Part shown: positions 26,857 through 36,590 of the stretch, one piece after another
How positions within the stretch are numbered: the stretch's first letter is position 1
Layout of the letters: each line of letters starts with the position of its first letter
From: JAMXLO01 sp963812075
GTDB lineage: Bacteria; Pseudomonadota; Alphaproteobacteria; Acetobacterales; Acetobacteraceae
DNA: 64,000 nt
NCBI GenBank assembly: GCA_963812075.1
Contig: CAWETN010000008.1
Location: forward strand, 62,001 to 126,000
Reading direction: 5' to 3'
Translations under genes and position numbers: made by a program
Notes under the pieces: model-generated
The model's input: the letters and a program-made list of their open reading frames with translations, nothing else
Told to the model about the DNA's origin: nothing
The model's database searches: none

Positions 26857-27185
26857 TGGCCGCCGCTGAAGCAAAGCTGGCCTGGGCCGGGAGCAAAACC
26901 GCGCCCGATAGGGTCGCGAGAAAGGCGAAGGCGGCCTGCGAAGCCGAGCGGCAAGGCCATGCGGCTCAATGTCCCCTCAGGGTCGAAACCGGTCGTCCGA
27001 TTGGGCCTCCGGTATGACATACACAAGCGCCGTCGCTTGACCCCGCCGGTACCCCCTCCCCATAGTCTGCCCCATGGCCCAGGTGTATAGGCACCCGCGA
27101 ATTACCGGCCCGGCGGCTCGCTGAGCCCCGGGACCCCGGACCCGCCTGCCCACCCCTGACGCGGCTCTGGCCGCCTGGACACGCC
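26857..27185. other. Gene-free gap upstream of ileS
   Basis: A 329-base gap. I see no credible gene and no T-box-like structure. It holds the putative promoter listed separately and a GC-rich leader just before the ileS start. Confidence 0.5.
27037..27066 (+). promoter_or_regulatory. Putative sigma-70-type promoter for ileS
   Basis: A TTGACC box (27037-27042) and a CATAGT box (27061-27066) with an 18-base spacer lie about 120 bases before the ileS ATG. Five of six and four of six bases match the consensus hexamers. No other candidate in this gap is as good, but the match is unproven. Confidence 0.35.
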
Positions 27186-29994
27186 ATGAACGACGCCCCC
27201 GCCGATCCCGCCCAGCGCGACTACCGCGACACGGTGTTCCTGCCGCAGACCTCGTTTCCGATGCGCGGCGACCTGCCGAAGCGCGAGCCACAGATCCTCG
27301 CCCGCTGGGAGCAGATGGATCTGTGGTCCCACCTGCGTACCGCATCGCGCGGGCGGGAAAAGTTCATCCTGCATGACGGCCCGCCCTACGCGAACGGCAA
27401 CATCCATATCGGCACCGCGCTGAACAAGATCCACAAGGACGTCATCAACCGCACGCGCCAGATGGCCGGCTACGACGCCGACTACATCCCCGGCTGGGAC
27501 TGCCACGGCCTGCCGATCGAGTGGAAGGTCGAGGAGCAGTACCGCGAGGCGAAGCGCGACAAGGACGCCGTCCCGGTGCTGCAGTTCCGCGCCGAGTGCC
27601 GCGCCTATGCCGAGCACTGGCTGGGCGTGCAGATGGCTGAGTTCCGCCGCCTGGGCGTCGAGGGCAACTGGCGCGAACGCTACTCCACCATGGACCACGG
27701 CTCCGAGGCGGCGATCGCGGCGGAGATCTGCAAGTTCCTGCTGAACGGCGCGCTGTATCGCGGCCTGCGCCCGGTGATGTGGTCGCCGGTCGAAAAGACC
27801 GCGCTGGCCGAAGCGGAGATCGAGTACCACGACCACACCTCGACGACGATCTGGGTGCGCTTCCCGGTGCTGTCGGCGCAGGCGCAGGATCTGGTCGGCG
27901 CCTCGGTGGTGATCTGGACCACCACGCCCTGGACCATGCCGGGGAACCGCGCGATCGCCGTGGGGACCGACTTCGACTACGCGCTGCTGCATGTCGACAG
28001 CGTCGAACCCAACTCGCTGGCGCGCGCGGGCGAGAAGCTGGTGGTGGCGCTCGCCTTGCTGCCGCAGGTCTGCCAGGACACCGGCATCGCCACGCATCAC
28101 GTCGCCCGCGTGCTGAAGGGAAGCGAGATCGCCGGCACGGTCACCGCGCATCCGCTGCGCGGCCGCGGCTACGACTACGACGTGCCGGTGCTGCTCGGCG
28201 AGCACGTCACCACCGAGGCCGGCACCGGCTTCGTGCACATCGCGCCGGGCCACGGCGAGGAGGACTTCGATCTCGGCCAGGCGAACGGCCTGGAGATCCC
28301 CGACACGGTCGGCCCTGATGGCACCTTCAACGCCTGGGTGCCGTTGTTCGCCGGCGTGCACGTCTACAAGGCGGCCGATCCGGTCTGCACTGCGCTGATC
28401 GAGGCTGGCGGGCTGCTGGCGCGCGGCAGGCTGGTGCACTCCTATCCGCATTCCTGGCGCTCCAGGGCACCGCTGATCTTCCGCGCCACCACCAACTGGT
28501 TCATCCGCCTCGACGGTCCGGGCGGCATCCGCGAGAAGGCGCTGGCGGCAATCGCGAAGACCCACTTCGTCCCCGAACAGGGACGCAATCGCCTCGCTTC
28601 GATGGTCGCCTCGCGCCCGTCCTGGTGCATCAGCCGCCAGCGTGCCTGGGGCGTGCCGATCGCCGTGTTCGTCGACCGCCGCACCGGCGAACCGCTGCGC
28701 GACGAGGCCGTGGTCGCCCGCATCGTCGAGGCGTTCCGTGCGGAAGGCGCCGACAGCTGGTACTCCTCGCCGCCGTCGCGCTTCCTGGGCAACGACCGCG
28801 ATCCGGCGGACTACGAGCAGGTGATGGACATCGTCGATGTCTGGTTCGAGTTCGGGCTCGACCCATGCGTTCACGCTGGAGGCGCGCAACCTGCCCTGGC
28901 CGGCGGATCTGTATCTCGAAGGCTCCGACCAGCATCGCGGCTGGTTCCAGTCCTCGCTGCTGGAGTCGGTGGGAACCCGCGGTGTCGCGCCGTTCAAGGC
29001 GGTGGTCACCGACGGCTTCGTCATGGACGAGCAGGGACGCAAGATGTCGAAGTCCCTGGGCAACGTCACTGCACCGCAGGAGGTCGCCGACAAATACGGC
29101 GTCGATATCCTGCGACTCTGGGTGATGATGTCCGACACCTCGGAAGACCTGCGCATCGGCCCGGAGATCCTGAAGCAACAGGTCGAGCTGTACCGCCGCC
29201 TGCGCAATACGCTGCGCTGGCTGCTTGGCAGCCTCGCCGGCTTCACCGAGGACGAGCGAGTGGCTCGCGAGGCGATGCCGGAGCTCGAGAAGTGGGTGCT
29301 GCACCGGCTGTCGGAACTGGGGGCGCGTATTGCCGCGGCGGTGCAGAGCTACGACTGGACCGGCGTCTATCCTGAGCTACACAATTTCTGCGCCACCGAT
29401 CTCTCGGCATTCTACTTCGACATCCGCAAGGACGCGATCTACTGCGACCGCCCCGACAGTCTGCGCCGGCGCGCAGCGCGCACCGTGCTGGATCACCTGC
29501 ACCGCTGCCTGACCACCTGGCTCGCCCCGGTGTTGTGCTTCACCGCCGAAGAGGCGTGGTGCGCGCGCTTCGGCGAGCAGGACAGTGTGCACCTCCAGCT
29601 GTTCCCCGCGCTGCCTGGCGAATGGCGCGACGACGCGCTGGCGGCGCGGTGGGAAACGATCCGCGCGATCCGCCGCCGGATCACCGTCCCGATCGAGGAG
29701 GCGCGCCGCGCCAATACGCTCGGCTCTTCGCTGCAGGCGTCGGTGATGCTGCCGCTGAACGAGGAGCAGGCCGGGCTGCTGACCCAGGACGAATGGGCCG
29801 AGATCGCCATCGTGTCCGACATGCACGTTGCGCCCGGCCCGAACGATGCGATGGCGACGATCGGGCCGGCGCCCGGCAGCAAGTGCGCGCGCTGCTGGCG
29901 CGTTCTGCCTGAGGTGGGGCAACAGCCCGGGCATCCCACTCTGTGCGTGCGCTGCGCCGATGCGGTGGAGTCGGGCCTGGTGTGCCGGGCGTGA
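27186..29994 (+). CDS. ileS: Isoleucyl-tRNA synthetase with one frameshift
   Basis: About 935 residues from ATG 27186. Class I signatures are HIGH (PPYANGNIHIGTALNK), the editing domain (TTTPWTMPGN), KMSKS (GRKMSKSLGN) and a C-terminal zinc-binding CARCWRVLP ... CVRCADAV. The frame changes after DIVDVWFE: removing one T of 28851-28852 (or G 28850) restores SGSTHAFTLEARNLPWPADL. All domains are conserved on both sides and the gene is essential, so the shift is almost certainly a consensus error. It heads the ileS-lspA-DUF3035 cluster. Confidence 0.95.
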
Positions 29995-30010
29995 TCGCCG
30001 GGCGACGGCT

Positions 30011-30511
30011 GTGACGACGCGCAACGCCTTGACGGCGCTTGGACTGATCACCGCTCTCGTCGTGCTGGTCGCGGATCAGGCAAGCAAGTGGTGGATCCTG
30101 CGCGTCCTCGACCTGCCCGATATCGGCCAGATCGTGCTGCTTCCGGTGCTGAACCTCACCATGGTGTGGAACCGCGGCGTGACCTTCGGGCTGCTGACCG
30201 GCTTCGGCCAGTGGAGCTATCTGCTGCTCGCCGCTGTCGCACTCGCGGTCGTCGCGGCGCTGGCGGTCTGGCTGCGCCGCGCCGAATTGCGGTTGGTCGC
30301 AATTGCGCTGGGTGCCATCGTCGGCGGTGCGATCAGCAACGTCGTCGACCGGCTCCGCTTCGGCGCCGTGGTGGACTTCATCCACGCCCATATCGGCTCC
30401 TGGTCGTGGTATGTGTTCAACCTCGCCGACGCGGCGATCGTTTGCGGCGTGGCGGCGCTGGTCCTCGACAGTATCCTGCCGCACGCGCGACGCGCCGGCT
30501 CGACCGGATGA
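30011..30511 (+). CDS. lspA: Lipoprotein signal peptidase
   Basis: A 166-residue inner-membrane aspartic protease from GTG 30011. Four hydrophobic helices; family segments DQASKWWIL, VWNRGVTFGLL, and the catalytic aspartates in NVVDRLRFGAVVDFI and FNLADAAIV. It cleaves signal peptides of diacylated prolipoproteins. It starts 16 bases after ileS, a standard pairing, and precedes a lipoprotein gene. Confidence 0.94.
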   Translation: MTTRNALTALGLITALVVLVADQASKWWILRVLDLPDIGQIVLLPVLNLTMVWNRGVTFGLLTGFGQWSYLLLAAVALAVVAALAVWLRRAELRLVAIALGAIVGGAISNVVDRLRFGAVVDFIHAHIGSWSWYVFNLADAAIVCGVAALVLDSILPHARRAGSTG

Positions 30512-30553
30512 GCGGCTTGCGACGCGACGGCGTCTGCGGTTAAAAATCCCGCG

Positions 30554-31117
30554 ATGCCTCGCCTGACCAGAGCCTGCCCGACCGTTCTCGCGCTGGCCGC
30601 CTGCGCCGCGGCGCTCGCGGCCTGCAATGGCAGTCAGCTGGAACGCACGCTGGGCCTGGTGCACGACGCACCGGACGAATTCACCGTGACCACCCGCGCG
30701 CCCCTGGCCATGCCGCCGTCCTTCGAGCTGCCACCGCCGACACCCGGGGTGAGCCGGCCGCAGGAGGTAAGCGAGCGCACCCAGGCGGAGCTGGCCCTGG
30801 TGCCGCAGATGGCGCTCGGCACGCCGTCCGAAGGCAGCAGTCCAGGCCAGCAGGCGCTGGTACAGGCGGCCGGCCCTTCGGTCGGGACCGCGATCCGCAC
30901 CGAGGTGGACCAGGAGGCGAGGAGCGACCGCCCATCCAAGGGCATCGGCGACCGGCTGATGTTCTGGCGCGCGCCGCCGCAGCCGGGGATCGTCGTGGAT
31001 CCCGAGAAGGAGGCCAAGCGGCTGCGCGAGAACGCTGCGCTGGGCCAGAGCCAGGAGACCGGCGACACGCCGATCGTGCAGCCGAAGCAGCGGGGCTGGC
31101 TGGAAGGGCTCTTCTAG
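30554..31117 (+). CDS. DUF3035 lipoprotein
   Basis: A 187-residue protein with a lipobox (LAACAAALAAC, lipidated Cys near residue 25). The mature part is proline-rich with the DUF3035-type stretch APDEFTVTTRAPLAMPPSF and ends QRGWLEGLF. The family is found in Alphaproteobacteria beside ileS-lspA and is thought to be envelope-associated; its role is unknown. It is probably cotranscribed with lspA 42 bases upstream and is a likely LspA substrate. Confidence 0.85.
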   Translation: MPRLTRACPTVLALAACAAALAACNGSQLERTLGLVHDAPDEFTVTTRAPLAMPPSFELPPPTPGVSRPQEVSERTQAELALVPQMALGTPSEGSSPGQQALVQAAGPSVGTAIRTEVDQEARSDRPSKGIGDRLMFWRAPPQPGIVVDPEKEAKRLRENAALGQSQETGDTPIVQPKQRGWLEGLF

Positions 31118-31194
31118 CGCGCCGGGCCGGCCGAACTCTGGACGCTCGCCGACGTTTGTCGCAGGCTCCGCCGCAGTCCCATCAGGAGGCTGCC

Positions 31195-32886
31195 ATGAGC
31201 CATCGCCCCACCGTCTATGGCACCCGACACGCCGTCTCCGCCGGCCACTACCTCGCCGCCTCGGCAGCCTTCTCGGTGCTGGAGGCGGGTGGCAACGCGA
31301 TCGACGCCGGCTGTGCGGCCGGCATCGCGCTGGGCGTGCTGCAGCCCGACCTGGTGAACGTCGCCGGCGTCGCACCGATCATGATCCGGCTGGCGAACGG
31401 TCACGTCGAGAGCATCGCCGGACTCGGCTGGTGGCCGAAGACGCTGCCGGCCGACATCTTCATGCGCGAGCACGGCGGCAAGATTCCCGACGGCGTGCTG
31501 CGCACCGTCGTGCCGGCTGCACCGGATGCCTGGATCACCGCACTGGAACGCCACGGCACGATGCGCTTCGCCGATGTGGCGTCCTATGCGATCCGCTACG
31601 CCGGCGAGGGCTTCGCGGTGTACCCGCTGCTCGCCGTCTCGATCGCAGCGCACGAGCACGAGTATCGCCGCTGGCAGTCCAACACGGCGATCTTCCTGCC
31701 CGGCGGCCGGGTGCCGAAGCCGGGGGAAAAATTCGTGCAGTCCGATCTCGCGCGCACCCTGCAGTACATGGCCGACCAGGACCGCGCCGCCGGCCCTGAC
31801 CGGAAGGCCGGGCTGCGCGCGGCGCACGATGCGTTCTACCGCGGCGACATTGCGCGTGCGATCGTCCGCTTCCAGGCGAGCGAGGGCGGCCATCTGTCGA
31901 TGGAGGATCTCGCCGAGTACCGCTCGCGCATCGAGCCGGTGGTGCGGCGCCCGTGGCGCGGCCACGAGGTGATCACCTGCGGTCCGTGGTGCCAGGGTCC
32001 GGCGCTGCTCGAGGCGCTGGCGTTGCTGGAGCGGGTCGGCATCGCCGGACTGCCGCACAACTCGGCCACCTACCTGCACCGCATCGCCGAGTGCGTGAAC
32101 CTGGCGATGGCGGACCGCGAGTACCATTTCGGCGACCCGGCCTTCGTCGACGTGCCGATCGAGCACCTGCTCGATCCCGCCACCATCGCCCGCCGCGCCT
32201 CGGCGGTGCGCGACGACCGCGCGTTCGGCGAGATGCCGGCGCCGCTCGACCGCACCAATCTGCCGCATATGGCAAGCGCCGCCGAGCTGCCGAAGGTGGA
32301 GGCGGATACGTCGTATTGCTGCGTGGTGGACCGCTGGGGCAACGCGTTCAGCGCGACGCCGTCGGACGGCTCGGGCAACGTTCCCGTGGTGCCGGGTCTT
32401 GGCATCACGCCGTCCGGCCGCGGCTCGCAGAGCCGGCCCGATCCCCGCCATCCCGCCGGTGTCGCCCCCGGCAAGCGGCCGCGGCTCACGCCCAACCCGG
32501 CGATGGTGGTGACCGAGGCGGGCGGCGTCATGCCGTTCGGCACCCCGGGCGGCGACGTACAGACCCAGGCGATGCTGCAGGTGCTGCTCAACATCTTCCA
32601 GCACGGCATGGAGGTGCAGGACGCGATCGAGGCGCCGCGCGTCGCGTCGTACTCCTTCCCCTCCTCGTTCGCGCCGTTCGAGTATTTCCCCGGCCGCCTC
32701 GCGCTCGAGGGTCGCATCGATCCGGCGGTGCGCGACGACCTCGCCGCGCGCGGGCACGACGTGAAGGCGTGGCCGGAGTGGACGTGGCTCGCCGGCTCGG
32801 TCGAGGCGGTGCTGCGCGATCCGGCGACCGGGCTGATCGCAGCAGGCGCCGATCCGCGCCGGCCCGCCTACGCGATCGCAATCTGA
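31195..32886 (+). CDS. Gamma-glutamyltransferase family protein
   Basis: A 563-residue Ntn-hydrolase of the GGT family from ATG 31195 (CAGGAGG site). Large-subunit motifs: ASAAFSVLEAGGNAIDAGCA and VPAAPDAWITALERHG. The self-cleavage/catalytic Thr is expected in EADTSYCCVVDRWGNAFS, where DTSY replaces the common HTTH context. Small-subunit motif APGKRPRLTPNPAMVV and FGTPGGDVQTQAMLQVL follow. No signal peptide is visible, so it is probably cytoplasmic, unlike classical periplasmic GGT. Substrate may be a gamma-glutamyl compound or another amide. Confidence 0.88.
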   Translation: MSHRPTVYGTRHAVSAGHYLAASAAFSVLEAGGNAIDAGCAAGIALGVLQPDLVNVAGVAPIMIRLANGHVESIAGLGWWPKTLPADIFMREHGGKIPDGVLRTVVPAAPDAWITALERHGTMRFADVASYAIRYAGEGFAVYPLLAVSIAAHEHEYRRWQSNTAIFLPGGRVPKPGEKFVQSDLARTLQYMADQDRAAGPDRKAGLRAAHDAFYRGDIARAIVRFQASEGGHLSMEDLAEYRSRIEPVVRRPWRGHEVITCGPWCQGPALLEALALLERVGIAGLPHNSATYLHRIAECVNLAMADREYHFGDPAFVDVPIEHLLDPATIARRASAVRDDRAFGEMPAPLDRTNLPHMASAAELPKVEADTSYCCVVDRWGNAFSATPSDGSGNVPVVPGLGITPSGRGSQSRPDPRHPAGVAPGKRPRLTPNPAMVVTEAGGVMPFGTPGGDVQTQAMLQVLLNIFQHGMEVQDAIEAPRVASYSFPSSFAPFEYFPGRLALEGRIDPAVRDDLAARGHDVKAWPEWTWLAGSVEAVLRDPATGLIAAGADPRRPAYAIAI

Positions 32887-32963
32887 AAGAATCACCACAG
32901 AGACACAGAGAACCACCGAGCCGACTCGCCCTCCGTGTTCTCTGTGTCTTCGCGGTGATCCTT
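32887..32963. repeat. Palindromic CACAGAGA-type repeat upstream of pgi
   Basis: Left arm about 32887-32920 (core ACAGAGACACAGAGAA) and right arm 32931-32963 (core TTCTCTGTGTCTTCGCGGTG) are near-perfect reverse complements. It shares the CACAGAGAACAC core with the larger repeat after pgi. It fills the 91-base gap between two genes and ends 15 bases before the pgi start. Confidence 0.75.
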
Positions 32964-32977
32964 CCTATACTCGGACC

Positions 32978-34642
32978 ATGAGCCAGCCAGCCCCCCGCCA
33001 AGCCGCGCTCGCGCATCTCGCCGCCCTCGCAGGCCGCCCCGGCGGCAGACGCATCACGCCGCTGTTCGACGCCGACCCCGAACGGGCACGCAAGTTCAGC
33101 GCCAGCCTGGACGACCTGACGCTGGACTATTCGAAGTCGGCGATCGATCGGGACGCGCTCGACGCGCTGTTTGCGCTGGCCGACGCGGTGGACCTCGAAG
33201 GCTTCCGCCGCCGGCTGTTCGCCGGCGAGATGGTGAACGCCACCGAACACCGTGCGGCGATGCATATGGCGCTGCGCTCGCCGCCGGACGCCGGGCTGAA
33301 GGCGGCGCTCGCCGGCGGCATCGACGACGCGTCGAAACTCGCCGTGGCCGAACGCAACCGCATGCGCGGCTTCGTCACCGCGATCCACGAGGGCAGCCAG
33401 CGCGGCGCCAGCGGCGAGCGGCTGACCCATGTGGTGAATATCGGCATTGGCGGCTCCGATCTCGGCCCGCGCGTGGCGACCGAGGGGCTCACCATCGGGC
33501 GGACCGACGCCCGCATGGAGGCGCGCTTCCTGTCCAACGTGGACGGCCACGGTTTCGAGGCGGCGCTGGCGGGGCTGGACCCGGCGCGCACGCTGTTCCT
33601 GGTGGCGTCGAAGACCTTCACGACGCTCGAGACGCAGACCAACGCCCACGCCGCACGCGCCTGGCTGGTGGCGAAGCTGGGCGAGTTGGCGGTCGGGCGG
33701 CACTTCGCCGCACTGTCCACCAACCTGAAGGCGGTGGGCGAATTCGGCATCGCTCCCGAGCGCACCTTCGGCTTCCGCGACTGGGTGGGCGGGCGCTATT
33801 CGCTGTGGTCGCCGGTGGGGCTGGTGATCGCGCTCGCAGCCGGATGGGAGAAGTTCCAGGCGCTGCTCGATGGCGCCTGGGCGATGGACTGCCACTTCCG
33901 CGATGCGCCGCTGCGGCAGAACCTGCCGGTGCTGCTGGGCCTGGTCGGTATCTGGAACGTCAACGCGCTGGGCTGCGCGACCCAGTGCATCCTGGCCTAC
34001 GACGACCGGCTGCGGCGCCTGCCGGCGCATTTCCAGCAGCTCGAGATGGAGAGCAACGGCAAGCACGTCACCTTGGCGGGCGTGCCGACCGGCTGGGACA
34101 CCTGCCCGATCCTGTTCGGCGAACCGGGCACCAACGCGCAGCACAGCTTCATGCAGCTGGTGCACCAGGGCACGCGGCCGGTGCCGGTGGATTTCATCCT
34201 GGCGGCCAATCCGGACCACGCTCGGGCCGAGGCGCACCGGGCGCTTGCCGCCAACGCCTTCGCGCAGGCCGAGGCGCTGCTGCGCGGGCGGCCCGAGGCC
34301 GAGATCCGGGCGGAGATGCAGGCCAGCGGAGCGGCGGCGGCCGAGATCGACGCGGTGGCGCCGCACCGGGTGTGCGTGGGCGAGCGGCCCTCCAACACCA
34401 TCCTGTTTTCGCGGCTGGATGCGTTCTCGCTGGGGCGGCTGATCGCCTTGTACGAGCACAAGGTGGCGGTGCAGGGCTGCGTCTGGGGGATCGACAGCTT
34501 CGATCAGTGGGGCGTGGAGCTGGGCAAGGAACTTGCCGGCGGCATTCTTCCGGAGCTGGAGCCGGGGGTCGTGCCGGGTGCGCATGATTCGTCCACCACC
34601 GGGCTGATTGCGCGGTTCCGGGCGCTGCGGGGGGAAAGCTGA
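32978..34642 (+). CDS. pgi: Glucose-6-phosphate isomerase
   Basis: A 554-residue sugar isomerase. Visible signatures: NIGIGGSDLGPRVATEGL, SKTFTTLETQTNA, FRDWVGGRYSLWSPVGL, catalytic Glu in LEMESNGKHV, His in GEPGTNAQHSF, and the C-terminal catalytic Lys in FDQWGVELGKEL. It interconverts glucose-6-phosphate and fructose-6-phosphate. The length is normal. It is bracketed by two related palindromic repeats, so it is probably transcribed as a single unit. Confidence 0.96.
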   Translation: MSQPAPRQAALAHLAALAGRPGGRRITPLFDADPERARKFSASLDDLTLDYSKSAIDRDALDALFALADAVDLEGFRRRLFAGEMVNATEHRAAMHMALRSPPDAGLKAALAGGIDDASKLAVAERNRMRGFVTAIHEGSQRGASGERLTHVVNIGIGGSDLGPRVATEGLTIGRTDARMEARFLSNVDGHGFEAALAGLDPARTLFLVASKTFTTLETQTNAHAARAWLVAKLGELAVGRHFAALSTNLKAVGEFGIAPERTFGFRDWVGGRYSLWSPVGLVIALAAGWEKFQALLDGAWAMDCHFRDAPLRQNLPVLLGLVGIWNVNALGCATQCILAYDDRLRRLPAHFQQLEMESNGKHVTLAGVPTGWDTCPILFGEPGTNAQHSFMQLVHQGTRPVPVDFILAANPDHARAEAHRALAANAFAQAEALLRGRPEAEIRAEMQASGAAAAEIDAVAPHRVCVGERPSNTILFSRLDAFSLGRLIALYEHKVAVQGCVWGIDSFDQWGVELGKELAGGILPELEPGVVPGAHDSSTTGLIARFRALRGES

Positions 34643-34675
34643 GAGGTCGAGGCCTTTCGCAGGCAATAAAGTAAG

Positions 34676-34835
34676 TAAGCAAGTCATACACAGAGAACAC
34701 TGAGTGTACACAGAGTTCCACAGAGAAGGTTTGAGCGCTTCGCGCAGGTTGTTGATGCAGCCTGCGCGAAACGCCCGATATTCTTCTCTGTGGAACTCTG
34801 TGTTGCGTCCGTGTTCTCTGTGTATTGCTTGCTTT
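34676..34835. repeat. Long palindromic CACAGAGA-type repeat between pgi and mutL
   Basis: Left arm about 34676-34728 and right arm 34782-34835 pair over more than 40 bases (cores TACACAGAGAACAC and TTCCACAGAGAAG), with an inner stem CGCGCAGG (34741-34748) against CCTGCGCG (34761-34768). The whole 160-base element folds into one long hairpin. It shares its core with the repeat before pgi and ends 24 bases before the mutL ATG. Confidence 0.8.
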
Positions 34836-34859
34836 CGCGCGACCGCACCGGCCTGACCG

Positions 34860-36590
34860 ATGCCGGCGATCCGCATCCTGCCCGCCCACACCGTGAACCG
34901 GATCGCCGCCGGTGAGGTGATCGAGCGCCCTGCGGCCGCGGTGAAGGAGCTGGTGGAGAACGCACTTGACGCCGGTGCCACCCGCATCTCGGTCGCCCTC
35001 GACAACGGCGGCATCGACCGCATCGAGGTGACCGACGACGGCAGCGGCATGGATGCCGAGGGCCTCGCCCTGGCGGTGCTGCGCCACGCCACTTCGAAGC
35101 TCGCCGACGACGACCTCGCACACATCGCCACGCTGGGTTTCCGTGGCGAGGCGCTGCCCTCGATCGGCGCCGCCGCACGCCTCGCCATCACCTCCCGCGC
35201 CCACGGCGCTGCGCATGCCTCGGAGATCCGGGTCGAGGGCGGCGCCGTATCCGAGGTGACGCCGGCCGCGGGCCCGCCGGGCACCCGGGTGGTGGTGCGC
35301 GACCTGTTCTTCGCCACCCCGGCGCGGCGCAAGTTCCTGAAGCACCCGCGCACCGAGGCCGACCACGCCGAGGCCGCGGTGCGCCGCCTCGCACTGGCTG
35401 CGCCCTCTGTCGCCTTCCGGCTGGACTGCGATGGCCGCGTCGCCTTCGACCTGCCGGCGCAGGATCGCGCGGACCGGGTCGCCGCCCTGTTCGGCGCCGA
35501 GGCCGCGAGCGCGATGGTCCGGGTCAACGCCGACCGCGGGGCGCTGCGGATCGACGGCTATGCCTGCTCGCCCGCCGTCACCCGGGCCACCGCGGCGGCA
35601 CAGGCGCTGACGGTGAACGGGCGGCCGGTTGTCGACCCGGTGCTGAAAGGCGCCGTCCGCGTCGCCTACCGCGAGGTCATCGCGGTGGGGCGCCACCCGA
35701 TGGTCGCGCTCTGGCTGGACCTGCCGGCGGACGAACTCGATGTGAACGTGCATCCCGCAAAGGCCGAGTTGCGCTTCCGCGATGCCGCCGCGGTGCGTGC
35801 GCTGGTGATCGGCAGCGTCGGGCGCGCGCTGGCCGGCGGTGCCGGGACAGCCCTGCCGTCGCCGCGTGTGTCGCTGCACCTGGTCCATTCGAGGCCGCCA
35901 CAGGTGCCTTACCGGTCGGTGCCGCTGCCCGGCATGGCGGAGACGCCGCTCGGCTTCGGTGCCGCGCCCGCCGCACGGATGCTGCCCGCCGCCGAACCGC
36001 GCGCCGACCACCCGCTCGGCGCACCGGTCGCCCAGGTGCTCGACACCTACGTGATTGCGGTCGCTCCGGACGGTTCGCTGGTGTTGGTCGACCAGCACGC
36101 CGCGCATGAGCGACTGACGCATGAGGCACTGCGCGAGCAGATGCTGGCGGGCGGGGTGCGTGCGCAGCCGCTGCTGTTGCCGGCGGTGGTGGACATGCCC
36201 TCGGCCGATGCCGCGCGCCTGTTGGCGCAGGGCGCCCAGCTTGCCCGCCTGGGATTGGAGATCGAGGCGTTCGGCCCAGGCGCCGTCATGGTGCGGGCGC
36301 TGCCGGCAGCGCTGGGCTCGCCCGACCCGGGGCCGCTGCTGCGTGACCTGGCCGACGAATTCGCGGAACTGGACGAGGCCACGGCGCTGAACGCGCGACT
36401 CGATGCGGTGATCGCGCGGCTCGCCTGCCATGGCTCGATCCGTGCCGGTCGGCGGCTGAACGCGGCAGAGATGGACTCGCTGCTGCGCCAGATGGAGGCG
36501 ACGCCGCGCGCCGCCACGTGCAGCCACGGGCGGCCTACCTTCCTCAAGCTGTCGAAGGCGGAGATCGAGCGGCTGTTCGGCCGGCGCTGA
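34860..36590 (+). CDS. mutL: DNA mismatch repair protein MutL (endonuclease type)
   Basis: A 576-residue protein. The N-terminal GHKL ATPase shows ELVENALDAGATRI, TDDGSGMD and GFRGEALPSIG. The C-terminal domain carries DQHAAHERLTHE near residue 411, which fits the DQHA(x2)E(x4)E endonuclease motif, and a CSHGRP metal motif near residue 554 in place of CPHGRP. It is therefore predicted to nick the daughter strand itself, as in species lacking MutH. Its stop codon abuts the convergent TRAP permease stop with no spacer. Confidence 0.95.
   Translation: MPAIRILPAHTVNRIAAGEVIERPAAAVKELVENALDAGATRISVALDNGGIDRIEVTDDGSGMDAEGLALAVLRHATSKLADDDLAHIATLGFRGEALPSIGAAARLAITSRAHGAAHASEIRVEGGAVSEVTPAAGPPGTRVVVRDLFFATPARRKFLKHPRTEADHAEAAVRRLALAAPSVAFRLDCDGRVAFDLPAQDRADRVAALFGAEAASAMVRVNADRGALRIDGYACSPAVTRATAAAQALTVNGRPVVDPVLKGAVRVAYREVIAVGRHPMVALWLDLPADELDVNVHPAKAELRFRDAAAVRALVIGSVGRALAGGAGTALPSPRVSLHLVHSRPPQVPYRSVPLPGMAETPLGFGAAPAARMLPAAEPRADHPLGAPVAQVLDTYVIAVAPDGSLVLVDQHAAHERLTHEALREQMLAGGVRAQPLLLPAVVDMPSADAARLLAQGAQLARLGLEIEAFGPGAVMVRALPAALGSPDPGPLLRDLADEFAELDEATALNARLDAVIARLACHGSIRAGRRLNAAEMDSLLRQMEATPRAATCSHGRPTFLKLSKAEIERLFGRR

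Noticed and set aside
27102..29246. 714-residue open frame on the - strand
   Set aside because: Antisense to ileS, which has all class I synthetase motifs.
32588..35527. 979-residue open frame on the - strand
   Set aside because: Lies antisense to the end of the GGT homologue, pgi and the start of mutL, and runs through palindromic repeats; translation has no recognisable domain.
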